DNA of 64,000 nt from Emticicia aquatica. GTDB lineage: Bacteria; Bacteroidota; Bacteroidia; Cytophagales; Spirosomataceae. The notes below the pieces were generated by a model, which searched no databases, was not told where the DNA came from, and saw nothing but the letters and a program-made list of their open reading frames with translations. Every line of letters begins with the position of its first letter. Positions within the stretch are counted from its first letter, which is position 1. The translations under genes and the position numbers were made by a program. The stretch is from NCBI RefSeq assembly GCF_923079645.1, contig NZ_CAKLPY010000002.1, forward strand, positions 1-64,000. Reading direction: 5' to 3'. Below are positions 18,779 to 27,959 of the stretch, piece by piece.

Positions 18779-19915
18779 GTGATTTCTCAATTTAATTTTC
18801 CCACAAAAATCAGATTCGGAGCAGGTGTCATTGCAGAACTTCCTGCTTATTTGAAAGACAATAACCTTTCAAAACCATTGGTTGTAACCGACCCAAATGT
18901 TGCTAATTTGCCATTTTTTAAGCAAATCATTCAGGATTTAATCGCCAAAGGTATTAGTACTGAAGTTTTTAGCGATATTCATAAAAACCCAGTCAAATCT
19001 GATGTTTATAAAGGCGATGAAGCCTATTATGGTACACACCGAGATTGTATTATCGGCATTGGTGGTGGAGCAGCAATTGATGTTGCAAGAGCCATTTTAT
19101 TGAGAATTAATCACCGTGAAGATTTATTCAAATATGATGATTTGATTGGTGGCGATGTTTATGTAACTAACGATGTCCCGCATTTTATTACTATTCCAAC
19201 AACCGCAGGAACAGGCAGTGAAGTTGGCCGGAGTGCTATCATTGCTGATGATGAGACTCACCAAAAAAAGATACTCTTTTCACCAAAACTATTAGCAAAA
19301 ATTATATTTGCCGACCCAATGCTGACAATGGATTTACCGCCATTTATCACAGCAGCTACTGGAATGGACGCATTGACACACAACATGGAAGCTTTTGTGG
19401 CAAAAAATTGGCACCCAATGTGTGATGGAATTGCTTTAGAAGGTATTTCGTTAATCCATGATTCTTTGGAAAAAGCAGTCAATAAACCCGACCTCGAAGC
19501 ACGTAGTAAAATGCTGATTGCATCATTGATGGGTGCGGTAGCGTTTCAGAAAGGTTTAGGTGTTGTACATTCATTGGCTCATCCACTTTCATCTTTACTT
19601 GATACACATCATGGTTTGGCAAATGCTGTGAATATTCCGTATGGTATGAAATTTAATATTGCTGGTTTTGAAGATAAATTTAAGCGAATTGCACGAACAC
19701 TAAACTTAAAAGACGAATCGGGCGAAGCAGTTGTACAGTATTTATTTGATTTGAATTCAAAAATCAATATTCCGCATCGTTTGCGAGATATTGGTGTAAA
19801 ATCAGAGCATATTGAAACTTTGGCCGATTTAGCAATTGCAGATTTTGCTCACCCAAATAATCCAAAACCTGTTTCAAGAGATGATTTTAGAAACTTATAT
19901 TTAGAAGCTTTATAA
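18779..19915 (+). CDS. Iron-containing alcohol dehydrogenase
   Basis: 378 residues from the GTG at 18779, giving MISQFNFPTKIRFGAG; the longer frame from GTG 18728 begins in the terminator stem. The Fe-ADH fold is clear: GIGGGAAIDVARA (nucleotide binding), TIPTTAGTGSEVGRSAII, and metal ligands in AATGMDALTHNMEAF and HSLAHPLSSLLDTHHGLANA. It oxidises or reduces an alcohol/aldehyde with NAD(P). The exact substrate (4-hydroxybutyrate, lactaldehyde, butanol-type) cannot be told from sequence. An aldehyde dehydrogenase at 24511 could act in the same pathway, but the genes are not contiguous. Confidence 0.88.
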   Translation: MISQFNFPTKIRFGAGVIAELPAYLKDNNLSKPLVVTDPNVANLPFFKQIIQDLIAKGISTEVFSDIHKNPVKSDVYKGDEAYYGTHRDCIIGIGGGAAIDVARAILLRINHREDLFKYDDLIGGDVYVTNDVPHFITIPTTAGTGSEVGRSAIIADDETHQKKILFSPKLLAKIIFADPMLTMDLPPFITAATGMDALTHNMEAFVAKNWHPMCDGIALEGISLIHDSLEKAVNKPDLEARSKMLIASLMGAVAFQKGLGVVHSLAHPLSSLLDTHHGLANAVNIPYGMKFNIAGFEDKFKRIARTLNLKDESGEAVVQYLFDLNSKINIPHRLRDIGVKSEHIETLADLAIADFAHPNNPKPVSRDDFRNLYLEAL

Positions 19916-19929
19916 TTAAAGAAAAATCA

Positions 19930-19937
19930 TATATTTG
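19930..19937 (+). promoter_or_regulatory. -7 promoter box before 19961 operon
   Basis: TATATTTG is an exact match to the Bacteroidota -7 consensus TAnnTTTG, 23 bp before the ATG at 19961. A TTTG -33 box at the expected spacing is not evident. Confidence 0.45.
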
Positions 19938-19960
19938 TTTAACAAAAAATAGATACAACC

Positions 19961-20713
19961 ATGAAAACCTACTTAGTTTATTTCGCTCTTTTGTTGTTTT
20001 CAAATGAAATCTTTGGACAAATAAGTAATAATAAATATGACTATTTTCTACGAAAAATACAAGTTCCGGGAAGTAGTGATAGCAGGATTGTTGTAAATAA
20101 AAAAAATGGAGACACCACCCTTCAAGCCTACTATAATTCGAGAGACGTTGTCAATAATACGAACCAAGAATTTACTAAAATTTATAAAGGCACGCCATTT
20201 TTTAAAAATGGTTGGTTTAGAGGTAAATTAAGTAGTGAAGGCGGCAAAGAGCTAGAGTTTTTAATGGCTTTTAATATTCAAAAAAACGAACTTTATATTG
20301 TAGAAGACCTAAATAAGGATGCCGTAACTATTAAACCTGAATCTTTTACAATTGAAGGACATCATTTTAGTAAATTTCTAAATGCTTATTACGAAGTAAT
20401 TTATATTAGTAATAATACACTTCTAAAAGAGCATTCATGTGTTTTACACGCCAATTCTATCGAAAAAACTGGCTATGAAGCATCAGGCGGTACTGGCGAA
20501 TATGAAGGTGAATTTGTAAAAACCTCCAAGTTTTTTCTTCTCAAAGGAGAAGAGGTGGTTCAGTTTCCTAAAGGAAAACATTTTTACGCACTTTTTGGAG
20601 ATAAAAAGCCTTTGATTGAAGAATACATAAAATTAAATAATATCAATCTTAAATCAGAAAATGGCATCGTAAGTACGCTTAAATATTACGATTCTTTGGA
20701 AAATCCTCAATGA
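19961..20713 (+). CDS. Secreted protein of unknown function
   Basis: 250 residues with a clear signal peptide (MKTYLVYFALLLFSNEIFGQ). The mature part is rich in beta-strand-forming and charged residues and has two Cys at most, with no motif I can assign. The frame overlaps the next gene by 4 bp (ATGA), so it is translationally coupled to the amidotransferase-type hydrolase. It starts a probable four-gene unit (19961-22588). The function is not recognised. Confidence 0.75.
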   Translation: MKTYLVYFALLLFSNEIFGQISNNKYDYFLRKIQVPGSSDSRIVVNKKNGDTTLQAYYNSRDVVNNTNQEFTKIYKGTPFFKNGWFRGKLSSEGGKELEFLMAFNIQKNELYIVEDLNKDAVTIKPESFTIEGHHFSKFLNAYYEVIYISNNTLLKEHSCVLHANSIEKTGYEASGGTGEYEGEFVKTSKFFLLKGEEVVQFPKGKHFYALFGDKKPLIEEYIKLNNINLKSENGIVSTLKYYDSLENPQ

Positions 20714-21459
20714 AAATAGGCATTACAGATTGCGGAGAAAAATATCCGATTTATGAAAAATGGATTATATCGCAGCAAACCCATGACACACAAATTGAGA
20801 CAATTAAACTTGGCTATCAACAAGATAATTTGGAGCAAATCAAAGAATGTGATGGCATCGTATTAACTGGCGGCGAAGATATTCATCCACGTTTTTACAA
20901 AAAAAATGCTGATGATATTTCACAATATTTAGACCTTTGTAATCCTAATTTCATGGACGAACGCCGTGATGATTTTGAATGGAAAGTTTGTGAATATATC
21001 TTTAAAAATCAGCTTCCTCTGTTAGGAATTTGTCGAGGGTTGCAGCTTGTCAATGTATTTTTGGGTGGAACGCTGATTCCTGATATTCCGACCACTGGAA
21101 AGAATAATCACTCAAAGTACTATGAAGGAAAAGACCGTTATCATGCGGTAAATTTTTTGGCTGATTCTGAGTTATTAAAAATTACTGGCGAACAAAATTT
21201 CATTCAAAATGACCAAGCTTTAATCAATTCTGCCCACCACCAATCGGCTGATATTATTCCTAATTCTTTAAAAATCAATGCTTTATCAGAAGATGGAATT
21301 GTTGAAGGACTTGAATGGTCGGATGCTGTTCGCCATCAAAATCATTATTTAATGTTAGTTCAATGGCATCCAGAACGAATTATTAATGCAGAAAACAATA
21401 GTTTTTCATCTAAAATTCGACAAAACTTTGTCGAAAATATTCAATTAAAATTTCAATAA
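20710..21459 (+). CDS. Class I glutamine amidotransferase-like gamma-glutamyl hydrolase (PuuD type)
   Basis: 249 residues, cytoplasmic. The C26-type peptidase fold is shown by GIVLTGGEDIHPRFY, the nucleophile elbow LLGICRGLQLVNVFLGG (catalytic Cys), and the His-Glu pair in LVQWHPER. NSAHHQSADIIP is typical of gamma-glutamyl-gamma-aminobutyrate hydrolases. It probably cleaves a gamma-glutamyl amide; the exact substrate is uncertain. It overlaps the upstream gene by 4 bp and the downstream HopJ-family gene by 1 bp, indicating tight coupling. Confidence 0.88.
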   Translation: MKIGITDCGEKYPIYEKWIISQQTHDTQIETIKLGYQQDNLEQIKECDGIVLTGGEDIHPRFYKKNADDISQYLDLCNPNFMDERRDDFEWKVCEYIFKNQLPLLGICRGLQLVNVFLGGTLIPDIPTTGKNNHSKYYEGKDRYHAVNFLADSELLKITGEQNFIQNDQALINSAHHQSADIIPNSLKINALSEDGIVEGLEWSDAVRHQNHYLMLVQWHPERIINAENNSFSSKIRQNFVENIQLKFQ

Positions 21460-21803
21460 TGACGCTCGATTCATTTCTTATTAAACTCCGCGAAATTCCC
21501 AATCAAATCGAATTTACAGATACAATGGCTGTTATCGAAAACTTGTATGATTTTACGCCAACAGCTTTCCAAAATGGTGATTTACACAACGAAGCTGGAC
21601 AAAATTCTGGTTCGTGCAAATTATTTTCTTTTGCCAAATTACAAAACTTTACGGTCGAGCAAACGTTGAGTTGCTTCGGTGCTTTTTATCGTGTCGATGT
21701 GCTTGAAAATCCTGACGCAAAAAACCACCAAAATATTAGAAATTTCATAAAAACAGGCTGGAATGGAATTGAGTTTGATGGTGTAGCTTTGGTCAATAAG
21801 TAA
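21459..21803 (+). CDS. HopJ-family protein
   Basis: 114 residues covering the whole HopJ domain (PF08888): FTDTMAVIENLYDFTPTAF, NEAGQNSGSCKLFSFAKL and CFGAFYRVDVLENP. The family is named after a Pseudomonas type III effector, but it is widespread in free-living bacteria without type III secretion and its function is not established. There is no signal peptide. The start ATG overlaps the hydrolase stop. Confidence 0.88.
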   Translation: MTLDSFLIKLREIPNQIEFTDTMAVIENLYDFTPTAFQNGDLHNEAGQNSGSCKLFSFAKLQNFTVEQTLSCFGAFYRVDVLENPDAKNHQNIRNFIKTGWNGIEFDGVALVNK

Positions 21804-21817
21804 AATAAAATTGAAAA

Positions 21818-22588
21818 ATGGATTTCATCAAGCACTTTATTTTACATATCATATTAGCCATAACTTTTGCAGTTTTGGCTTTTTATTTTCCAATAAAAAA
21901 AACCGAACGTAAGATAATTTCTCCTAGAAAATTCAAGAAAATATCACCAAAATATCGAAAATGGGATGTTTTTTTTATGGTAATCATGGTTACTTTTCTT
22001 GTTATTTGTACTTATTTATTGACTGAAACATTTCTTTATATCTACAAAATAACGGATACTCATCACGATGCAATTTTTAATATTCTAACAGCAAGGTTAG
22101 CTTGGTATTTTCCATTTACACTGGTTTCAATGGCAATTTATGTACGATTGAGTTTTCAAATTTCAAGATTTTTTTTGAGAAATGATTTTGAAGAATATAT
22201 GGATTATTCCACACAAACTACTTACGGAATCGACAATGAAAGTTTGATTAAACCATTAATCTGGGTTTGCTTATCTTTAAGTTTTATCGGATTATTATGG
22301 ATGTATGATTACAGAAGCTTTATTTACAACGACTATCTTGAGTATAATGAATTATCAACCATTGGGAAAAATAAAAAATATGTTTTTAGTGATATTAAAA
22401 AAATAGAATTTGAAAGATATTATTCAGACGAAAAATTACTTGAAAACTATAAAATTTCATTTGCTGATTCTAATTACTGGAATATTCATGGCGGGCTATT
22501 TTACGACAAAAATGAAGTAATAATTGCTCAATATCTTTCACAAAAATCTAAAGTAAAAATAGATACATTGAAAATAAGAAACGATTAG
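21818..22588 (+). CDS. Membrane protein of unknown function
   Basis: 256 residues with four predicted membrane helices (about 8-25, 50-70, 95-112 and 143-162) and a C-terminal soluble part (about 175-256) that may be a small beta domain. It starts 14 bp after the HopJ gene on the same strand. Its stop codon overlaps the stop of the convergent MutS-like gene. No family was recognised. Confidence 0.7.
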   Translation: MDFIKHFILHIILAITFAVLAFYFPIKKTERKIISPRKFKKISPKYRKWDVFFMVIMVTFLVICTYLLTETFLYIYKITDTHHDAIFNILTARLAWYFPFTLVSMAIYVRLSFQISRFFLRNDFEEYMDYSTQTTYGIDNESLIKPLIWVCLSLSFIGLLWMYDYRSFIYNDYLEYNELSTIGKNKKYVFSDIKKIEFERYYSDEKLLENYKISFADSNYWNIHGGLFYDKNEVIIAQYLSQKSKVKIDTLKIRND

Positions 22589-24393
22589 AGGTTTTCTCCA
22601 ATCGGTAAACCGATTGATTTCAACAAAAGTGAGGCGTTAAAGCTTTTACAAACGCCTTCTTTTATCAAATAATCGAACAATAATTCTCCATTTTCGGTGG
22701 CATATTCAAAATAATAATTCTTAACCGAATCGGGATATTTCTCTGAAATTTCGGTCATTCTCAAATCATGCGTAGCCACCATTGCATAAGCTTTCGAATC
22801 AACTATTTTTTGCAATAACGCCATCGAGCCCGCCAATTTATCTTCCGAATTTGTTCCTCTAAGCATTTCATCAATCAAAAAAAGTGAATTTTCGTGCTTA
22901 TTGATTGCCGCTAAAACCAATTTAATTCGCTCAATTTCAGCTTTAAAAGTCGAAGCATTTTGTTGAATCGAATCTTTGATTCGCATATAACAAATCAATT
23001 TTATACCCAAACTGACATCCATTTTCTTAGCAAAAACAGGACAACCCGCATAAGCTAAAACGATATTCAAGCCAATTGTTCGTAGAAAAGTACTTTTACC
23101 CGACATATTTGAGCCAGTAATGAGCGTCAATCTATTTTTTTCGTCAAAATCAAAATCATTACTAATCACATTTTTAGTATTGATAAGTGGGTGCCCCAAT
23201 CCTATCCCATTTAAACGAAAATTTTCTTGATTATTGATTGTTGGAAAGCACCAAGTTGGATGATTAAAATGCACCGTTGAAAAACTCGCATAACATTCAA
23301 AAACGCCAATTGTTGCAAAAATTTTTTCAAAAAAATCTGGATTTTCTTGAAGCCATTTGCGTAATTTAATCAACTGAAGTGGCTCAAAAGGCGAAGCAAT
23401 TGTCAGAAAAAGAGACGCTAACATATTTTTTCGCATATCCAGTTTTTTCAAAATAACTACAAAATCATCAATTGGATTTTTAGTATTTAGTTTAGAAATT
23501 GGCAAATGTTCGTGAGCGGTTTTCAATATTTTCGATTCCCAATTTTCTTGAGCAATGAGTTGAGTAGCAACACCAAACTTTTCCATTAATCTTCCAGCAC
23601 CTGCAACCGCATTAAAATATTCTTCGGTATGACTTCGGTTGATACCCGTCAAACGAAAATTAATAAATGCCAAAGCAGCGACACAATAACCAGCAAATGA
23701 TAGCGAAATAAAATATGCAGAAGCGAACACTCCTAACCATAAAAATGGTACAATTTTGCTATAAATTTCGATGAATGCTTCAAATTTGACGCGTGGCGGA
23801 TGTTCAATTTGATTCAAAACTTCGCTTACGCCACGTTCTTCATTTGAAATTTTAAACATTGAGGCAAAAAAACGCAATCGCCAATCAGTTTTAGCAGCTA
23901 TTTCTTTACCAGATTCTTGTTTTTCAATGACTGAAAAAGCACTATTTTCACCCAAAAGTTGAGCGGCTAGAGCATCATTTCCTGACTTACTTTTGGCACG
24001 ATTAATTAAATGAAACAATGAACCTCCGCCAAAAATATCCAAATCATCGCTAAAAGCGTGCGTTGGAGCGGCATATTCTTGACCATTATAATAGACATTT
24101 GGAAGACCTTTTAGGCAAGCAATTTCATTATTAATGACGGCAAGCGTTGTTTCATTTAATTCAATTTCTGCATCAATCTTTTCATGTTTTTTCACTAAAT
24201 AATAAAAAGAAAATATGCCCGCAATAATCGAAATTGAGCCAACAATAGCATTAATCTTAAAAAGTTGATAAATCAAAATCAAAAGACCGATGATTAGAAA
24301 TAATCTAAACATCGAAATTTGGTCACTTTTCTTCTTTAATTGAGCAATTTCTACAAGTAATGTGGTTGATTTTTCTTGATAAGTCTGTTCCAT
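22585..24393 (-). CDS. Membrane-anchored MutS-like ATPase
   Basis: 602 residues from the ATG at 24393; an in-frame ATG at 24432 would add 13 residues. The C-terminal third is a MutS-type ATPase: Walker A TGSNMSGKSTFLRTIG, Walker B SLFLIDEMLRGTN, and the signature region VATHDLRMTEISEKYP. The N-terminal mismatch-binding domains of MutS are absent. Instead there is a coiled-coil start, a pair of membrane helices (near FRLFLIIGLLILIYQLF) and a second pair in the middle (LWLGVFASAYFISL). Proteins of this layout are known in Bacteroidota, but their role is unclear. It is unlikely to be the mismatch-repair MutS. It is divergent from the aldehyde dehydrogenase. Confidence 0.85.
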   Translation of the reverse strand: MEQTYQEKSTTLLVEIAQLKKKSDQISMFRLFLIIGLLILIYQLFKINAIVGSISIIAGIFSFYYLVKKHEKIDAEIELNETTLAVINNEIACLKGLPNVYYNGQEYAAPTHAFSDDLDIFGGGSLFHLINRAKSKSGNDALAAQLLGENSAFSVIEKQESGKEIAAKTDWRLRFFASMFKISNEERGVSEVLNQIEHPPRVKFEAFIEIYSKIVPFLWLGVFASAYFISLSFAGYCVAALAFINFRLTGINRSHTEEYFNAVAGAGRLMEKFGVATQLIAQENWESKILKTAHEHLPISKLNTKNPIDDFVVILKKLDMRKNMLASLFLTIASPFEPLQLIKLRKWLQENPDFFEKIFATIGVFECYASFSTVHFNHPTWCFPTINNQENFRLNGIGLGHPLINTKNVISNDFDFDEKNRLTLITGSNMSGKSTFLRTIGLNIVLAYAGCPVFAKKMDVSLGIKLICYMRIKDSIQQNASTFKAEIERIKLVLAAINKHENSLFLIDEMLRGTNSEDKLAGSMALLQKIVDSKAYAMVATHDLRMTEISEKYPDSVKNYYFEYATENGELLFDYLIKEGVCKSFNASLLLKSIGLPIGENL

Positions 24394-24510
24394 TTGTGGG
24401 TTTTCGATGTAAGCAACAAAAATAACGAACATTAGTTGAGTTTTAGGAAAAATTCTAAAGTTTATCGGTTTGAATGTTTATTTTTGTTAAAATTTAATCT
24501 GAAAATTTTC

Positions 24511-25875
24511 ATGCAAATCATCAATCCAGCTACCGAAAAAGTTATTACTACAATACCCGAAGATTCGACAGAGAGTCTCCAAATGAAACTAAAAATTTTA
24601 CAAAAAGGTCAAAAAAAATGGGCAAAAGTTGCTCTTAAAAAACGCATTGCTATCATTGAAAATTTTTCAGAATTATTGGCAAATAATATCGAACAGCTTG
24701 CCACAACTCTTACTTCAGAAATGGGAAAACCACTCCAACAAGCTCGAAATGAAGTAAATGGAGCGAGAGGGCGAATAAAATATTTCTTAGAAAACTCACA
24801 AAAATACCTTAAAGATGAAATCGTAACCCGACAAGAAGGTTTGACTGAACGAATTTCTTATGAACCTTTGGGGGTTGTTTGCAATATTTCGGCGTGGAAT
24901 TATCCATTTTTAGTTGGTGTCAATGTATTTATTCCTGCATTGATTGGCGGTAATGCAGTTTTCTATAAACCTTCCGAATTTTCAACATTGACAGGTTTAA
25001 TGATTGAAAAACTTTTGAAGGAAGCAGGTATTCCTGATGATGTTTTTGCGGTTGCGGTTGGAGCAAAAGAAGTTGGTGAACAATTGCTAAAAATGCCTTT
25101 GGATGGCTATTTTTTCACAGGTTCATACCAAACAGGTTTGTCTATTTATGAGAAAGTTGCCCCTAAAATGGTTGTTTGTCAGCTTGAACTAGGCGGCAAA
25201 GACCCACTTTATGTGGCTGACGATGTAGTTGATATTCAGGCAGTTGCAGCAGGAACAGCCGACGGAGCTTTTTATAATAACGGTCAGAGTTGTTGTGCTG
25301 TTGAGCGAATCTACGTTCACGAAAAAGTTTATGACCGTTATGTTGAGGAATTTGTAAAAGAAGTTAAATCGTATAAAATCGGTCAGCCGACAAGCGACGG
25401 TGTTTATATTGGTGCTTTGAGTCGAAAATCGCAAATAGGTTTTCTTGAAAAACAAGTGCAAGATGCTTTAAAAAAGGGGGCAACTTTATTGAGTGGTGGA
25501 AAAGCAATCGAAAGTGAGGGTTATTTCTTCGAGCCAACAGTTTTGACGAATGTTACGCACAAAATGGATGTGATGCGTGAAGAATCTTTCGGGCCAATCA
25601 TTGGAATTATGAAAGTTAAAGACGATAATGAGGCAACCAAACTCATGCAAGATACCGAATACGGTTTGACAGCCGCAGTTTATACTGCCAATAAGAAGCG
25701 AGCGGAAAAAATATTGAAACAAATTGATGCAGGAAGCGGTTATTGGAACTGTTGCGACCGAGTTTCTGCTCCATTACCTTGGAGTGGCCGTAAAAATTCG
25801 GGCTTTGGTGCTACACTTTCTCACGCAGGTATTCGGGCATTTGTGAAGCCAAAAGCTTGGCATTTACGAGGTTAA
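24511..25875 (+). CDS. NAD(P)-dependent aldehyde dehydrogenase (succinate-semialdehyde-like)
   Basis: 454 residues from the ATG at 24511; the frame is open further upstream. ALDH features are complete: NISAWNYPFLVG, the nucleotide-binding FFTGSYQTG, catalytic Glu in QLELGGKDPLYV, catalytic Cys in NNGQSCCAVERIYVHE, and the C-terminal PLPWSGRKNSGFGATLS. It oxidises an aldehyde to the acid. The class resembles succinate-semialdehyde dehydrogenases, but the substrate is not proven. It is monocistronic, between the MutS-like gene and an S9 peptidase. Confidence 0.9.
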   Translation: MQIINPATEKVITTIPEDSTESLQMKLKILQKGQKKWAKVALKKRIAIIENFSELLANNIEQLATTLTSEMGKPLQQARNEVNGARGRIKYFLENSQKYLKDEIVTRQEGLTERISYEPLGVVCNISAWNYPFLVGVNVFIPALIGGNAVFYKPSEFSTLTGLMIEKLLKEAGIPDDVFAVAVGAKEVGEQLLKMPLDGYFFTGSYQTGLSIYEKVAPKMVVCQLELGGKDPLYVADDVVDIQAVAAGTADGAFYNNGQSCCAVERIYVHEKVYDRYVEEFVKEVKSYKIGQPTSDGVYIGALSRKSQIGFLEKQVQDALKKGATLLSGGKAIESEGYFFEPTVLTNVTHKMDVMREESFGPIIGIMKVKDDNEATKLMQDTEYGLTAAVYTANKKRAEKILKQIDAGSGYWNCCDRVSAPLPWSGRKNSGFGATLSHAGIRAFVKPKAWHLRG

Positions 25876-25929
25876 CTTACATTATAAAATTATTACATAA
25901 ATTTCTCAACAAACAATTATTAGCCTAAC

Positions 25930-27906
25930 ATGAAACAAACACTTTTATTTTTACTATTGGTATCGACAACGAGCCTTTTTGCCCAAACTCCAGCCAAAAG
26001 ACCACTAAAACCATCGGATGTTTATCGTTTACAAAGTTTGAGCGACCCACAAATTTCACCTGACGGGAATTGGGTAGCTTACACGCTTTCATCAGTAGAT
26101 TCAGTAAAAAACAAACGAAACGCTGATATTTGGATGAATTCTTGGGATGGTAAAGAATCTATTCAACTTACACACAGCTCCGATGGAGAATCTCAACCTC
26201 GTTGGAGTCCAGATGGAAAATACTTGTCATTTACTTCATCGAGAGGTGGTTTAAGTGGCAGTCAAATTTGGTTAATGGACAGACGTGGCGGCGAAGCAAA
26301 ACAATTAACCGACCTTAAAAAAGGAGATTTGAACGAATATGCTTGGTCGCCCGATGGAAAGAAAATTGCTTTGGTCATCAGCAGCCAAGCCGATACTTCA
26401 AAATCAAAAACACCAAAACCAATAGTTATTGACCGTTATCAATTCAAGCAAGATGTAGAAGGTTATTTGACCAAAAAGACAACACATTTATATTTGTATG
26501 ATATTACAACTAAGAAAATTGATACTTTAACCAAAGGTATTTATGACGAAACCTCACCAAAATGGTCGCCAGATGGTACTCAAATTGCATTTTTGAGCAA
26601 CCGAACGCCAGACCCTGACCGTAATGATAATACTGACATTTGGGTAATTGATGCAAAACCAAATGCTCAAATGAAACAAATAACCACCTGGACTGGAAGA
26701 GATAATGCAGCAGAATGGAGTCCAGATGGTAAGCAAATTGCCTATTTACGCACAACTTCTTCTGAAAATTATATAATGTATGACCAATCCATTTTATGCG
26801 TCATATCGAAAGATGGTGGTGAACCCAAATTATTGACAAAAACATTGGATAGACCAGTTGGTACACCTCGTTGGGCCAAAGATGGTTTATCAATCAATGC
26901 TATAGTAACTGATGACCGCACTAGATATATTGCACAATTCGCAGTGGTTGATGGTAAAATGACTAAAGTTTTAGGGGGAAATCGGACTTTTAATACGATT
27001 GAAAGACACCCTTCGGGTAATTTTTTAGCCACCATGTCTGACTCTCAAACGCCAACTGAAATTTATGTTTTAGATGGAGGAAATATTCGTCGATTAACAA
27101 AACACCAAGAAGCTTTCCTCGCTCCTTTATCACTAGCAACAGTTGAAGGTTTTTCTTCTAAAAGTAAAGACGGTGAAACTGTCTCGAATATTTTGTACAA
27201 ACCTGCCAATGCTATCAAAGGCGAAAAACTACCAGCGATTATGTTTATTCATGGCGGGCCTGTGGCTCAAGATGAGTTTAATTTTGATATGTCTCGACAA
27301 ATGCTAGCTGCGGCTGGCTACGCAGTTGTGGCGGTCAATTATCGTGGTTCAAATGGTCGTGGATTAGATTTTTGCAAGATAATTTCTGCCGATTGGGGAA
27401 ATAAAGAGGTTTTAGATATTTTAGGAGCAACCGATTATCTAGTGCAAAATGGTATTGCCGACCCCGAAAAACTAGGTATTGGCGGTTGGAGTTACGGCGG
27501 TATTTTGACTAACTACACAATTGCTAGTGACACACGTTTCAAAGTTGCATCAAGTGGTGCTGGCGTTTCGTTGATTTCATCACTTTATGGAGTTGACCAA
27601 TATATTTTACAATACGATAACGAATTGGGGGCTCCTTGGAAAAACTTCGATAAATATATCGCTTTATCTTATCCATTTTTAAAAGCTGACCGAATCAAAA
27701 CGCCAACGCAATTTATGGTTGGTGAAAGCGACTTTAACGTACCTTCACCAGGAAGTGAGCAAATGTATCAAGCACTTCGCTCTTTAGGAACACCAACAGA
27801 ATTGATAATTTATCCAGGACAATTTCATGGATTTACCAATCCAAGTTTTCAAAAAGACCGTTTTGAGCGTTATATTTCTTGGTTTAATAAGTATTTGAAG
27901 AAATAA
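25930..27906 (+). CDS. Secreted S9-family prolyl oligopeptidase-like peptidase
   Basis: 658 residues with a signal peptide ending FAQ. The N-terminal part (about 30-370) is a beta-propeller with WD40-like TolB repeats (SPDGNWVAYTLSS, WSPDGKYLSFTS, WSPDGTQIAFLSN). The C-terminal alpha/beta-hydrolase carries catalytic Ser in GGWSYGG, Asp in VGESDFNVP and His in GQFHGFTN. It probably cleaves short peptides in the periplasm, as an acylaminoacyl-peptidase-like enzyme. It ends at the convergent hairpin at 27912. Confidence 0.92.
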   Translation: MKQTLLFLLLVSTTSLFAQTPAKRPLKPSDVYRLQSLSDPQISPDGNWVAYTLSSVDSVKNKRNADIWMNSWDGKESIQLTHSSDGESQPRWSPDGKYLSFTSSRGGLSGSQIWLMDRRGGEAKQLTDLKKGDLNEYAWSPDGKKIALVISSQADTSKSKTPKPIVIDRYQFKQDVEGYLTKKTTHLYLYDITTKKIDTLTKGIYDETSPKWSPDGTQIAFLSNRTPDPDRNDNTDIWVIDAKPNAQMKQITTWTGRDNAAEWSPDGKQIAYLRTTSSENYIMYDQSILCVISKDGGEPKLLTKTLDRPVGTPRWAKDGLSINAIVTDDRTRYIAQFAVVDGKMTKVLGGNRTFNTIERHPSGNFLATMSDSQTPTEIYVLDGGNIRRLTKHQEAFLAPLSLATVEGFSSKSKDGETVSNILYKPANAIKGEKLPAIMFIHGGPVAQDEFNFDMSRQMLAAAGYAVVAVNYRGSNGRGLDFCKIISADWGNKEVLDILGATDYLVQNGIADPEKLGIGGWSYGGILTNYTIASDTRFKVASSGAGVSLISSLYGVDQYILQYDNELGAPWKNFDKYIALSYPFLKADRIKTPTQFMVGESDFNVPSPGSEQMYQALRSLGTPTELIIYPGQFHGFTNPSFQKDRFERYISWFNKYLKK

Positions 27907-27911
27907 AGATG

Positions 27912-27959
27912 TGATTTTTAAAAGGGTAGATTTCTAAAAATTTACCCTTTTAAAAATCA
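27912..27959. terminator. Bidirectional terminator overlapping a stop codon
   Basis: Perfect 17-bp arms (27912-27928 and 27943-27959, core ttaaaagggta) separate the S9 peptidase and the convergent DUF4833 gene. The last three bases of the right arm are the stop codon of the DUF4833 gene. Confidence 0.8.

Noticed and set aside
21459..21803. Type III effector inferred from the HopJ name
   Set aside because: The family is common in bacteria without type III secretion; no secretion genes or signals are present.
9334..27959. Shared aaaagggta core of the terminators at 9334 and 27912 as a mobile repeat
   Set aside because: The shared stretch is short and both sites fit ordinary A/T-flanked terminators; coincidence is more likely.
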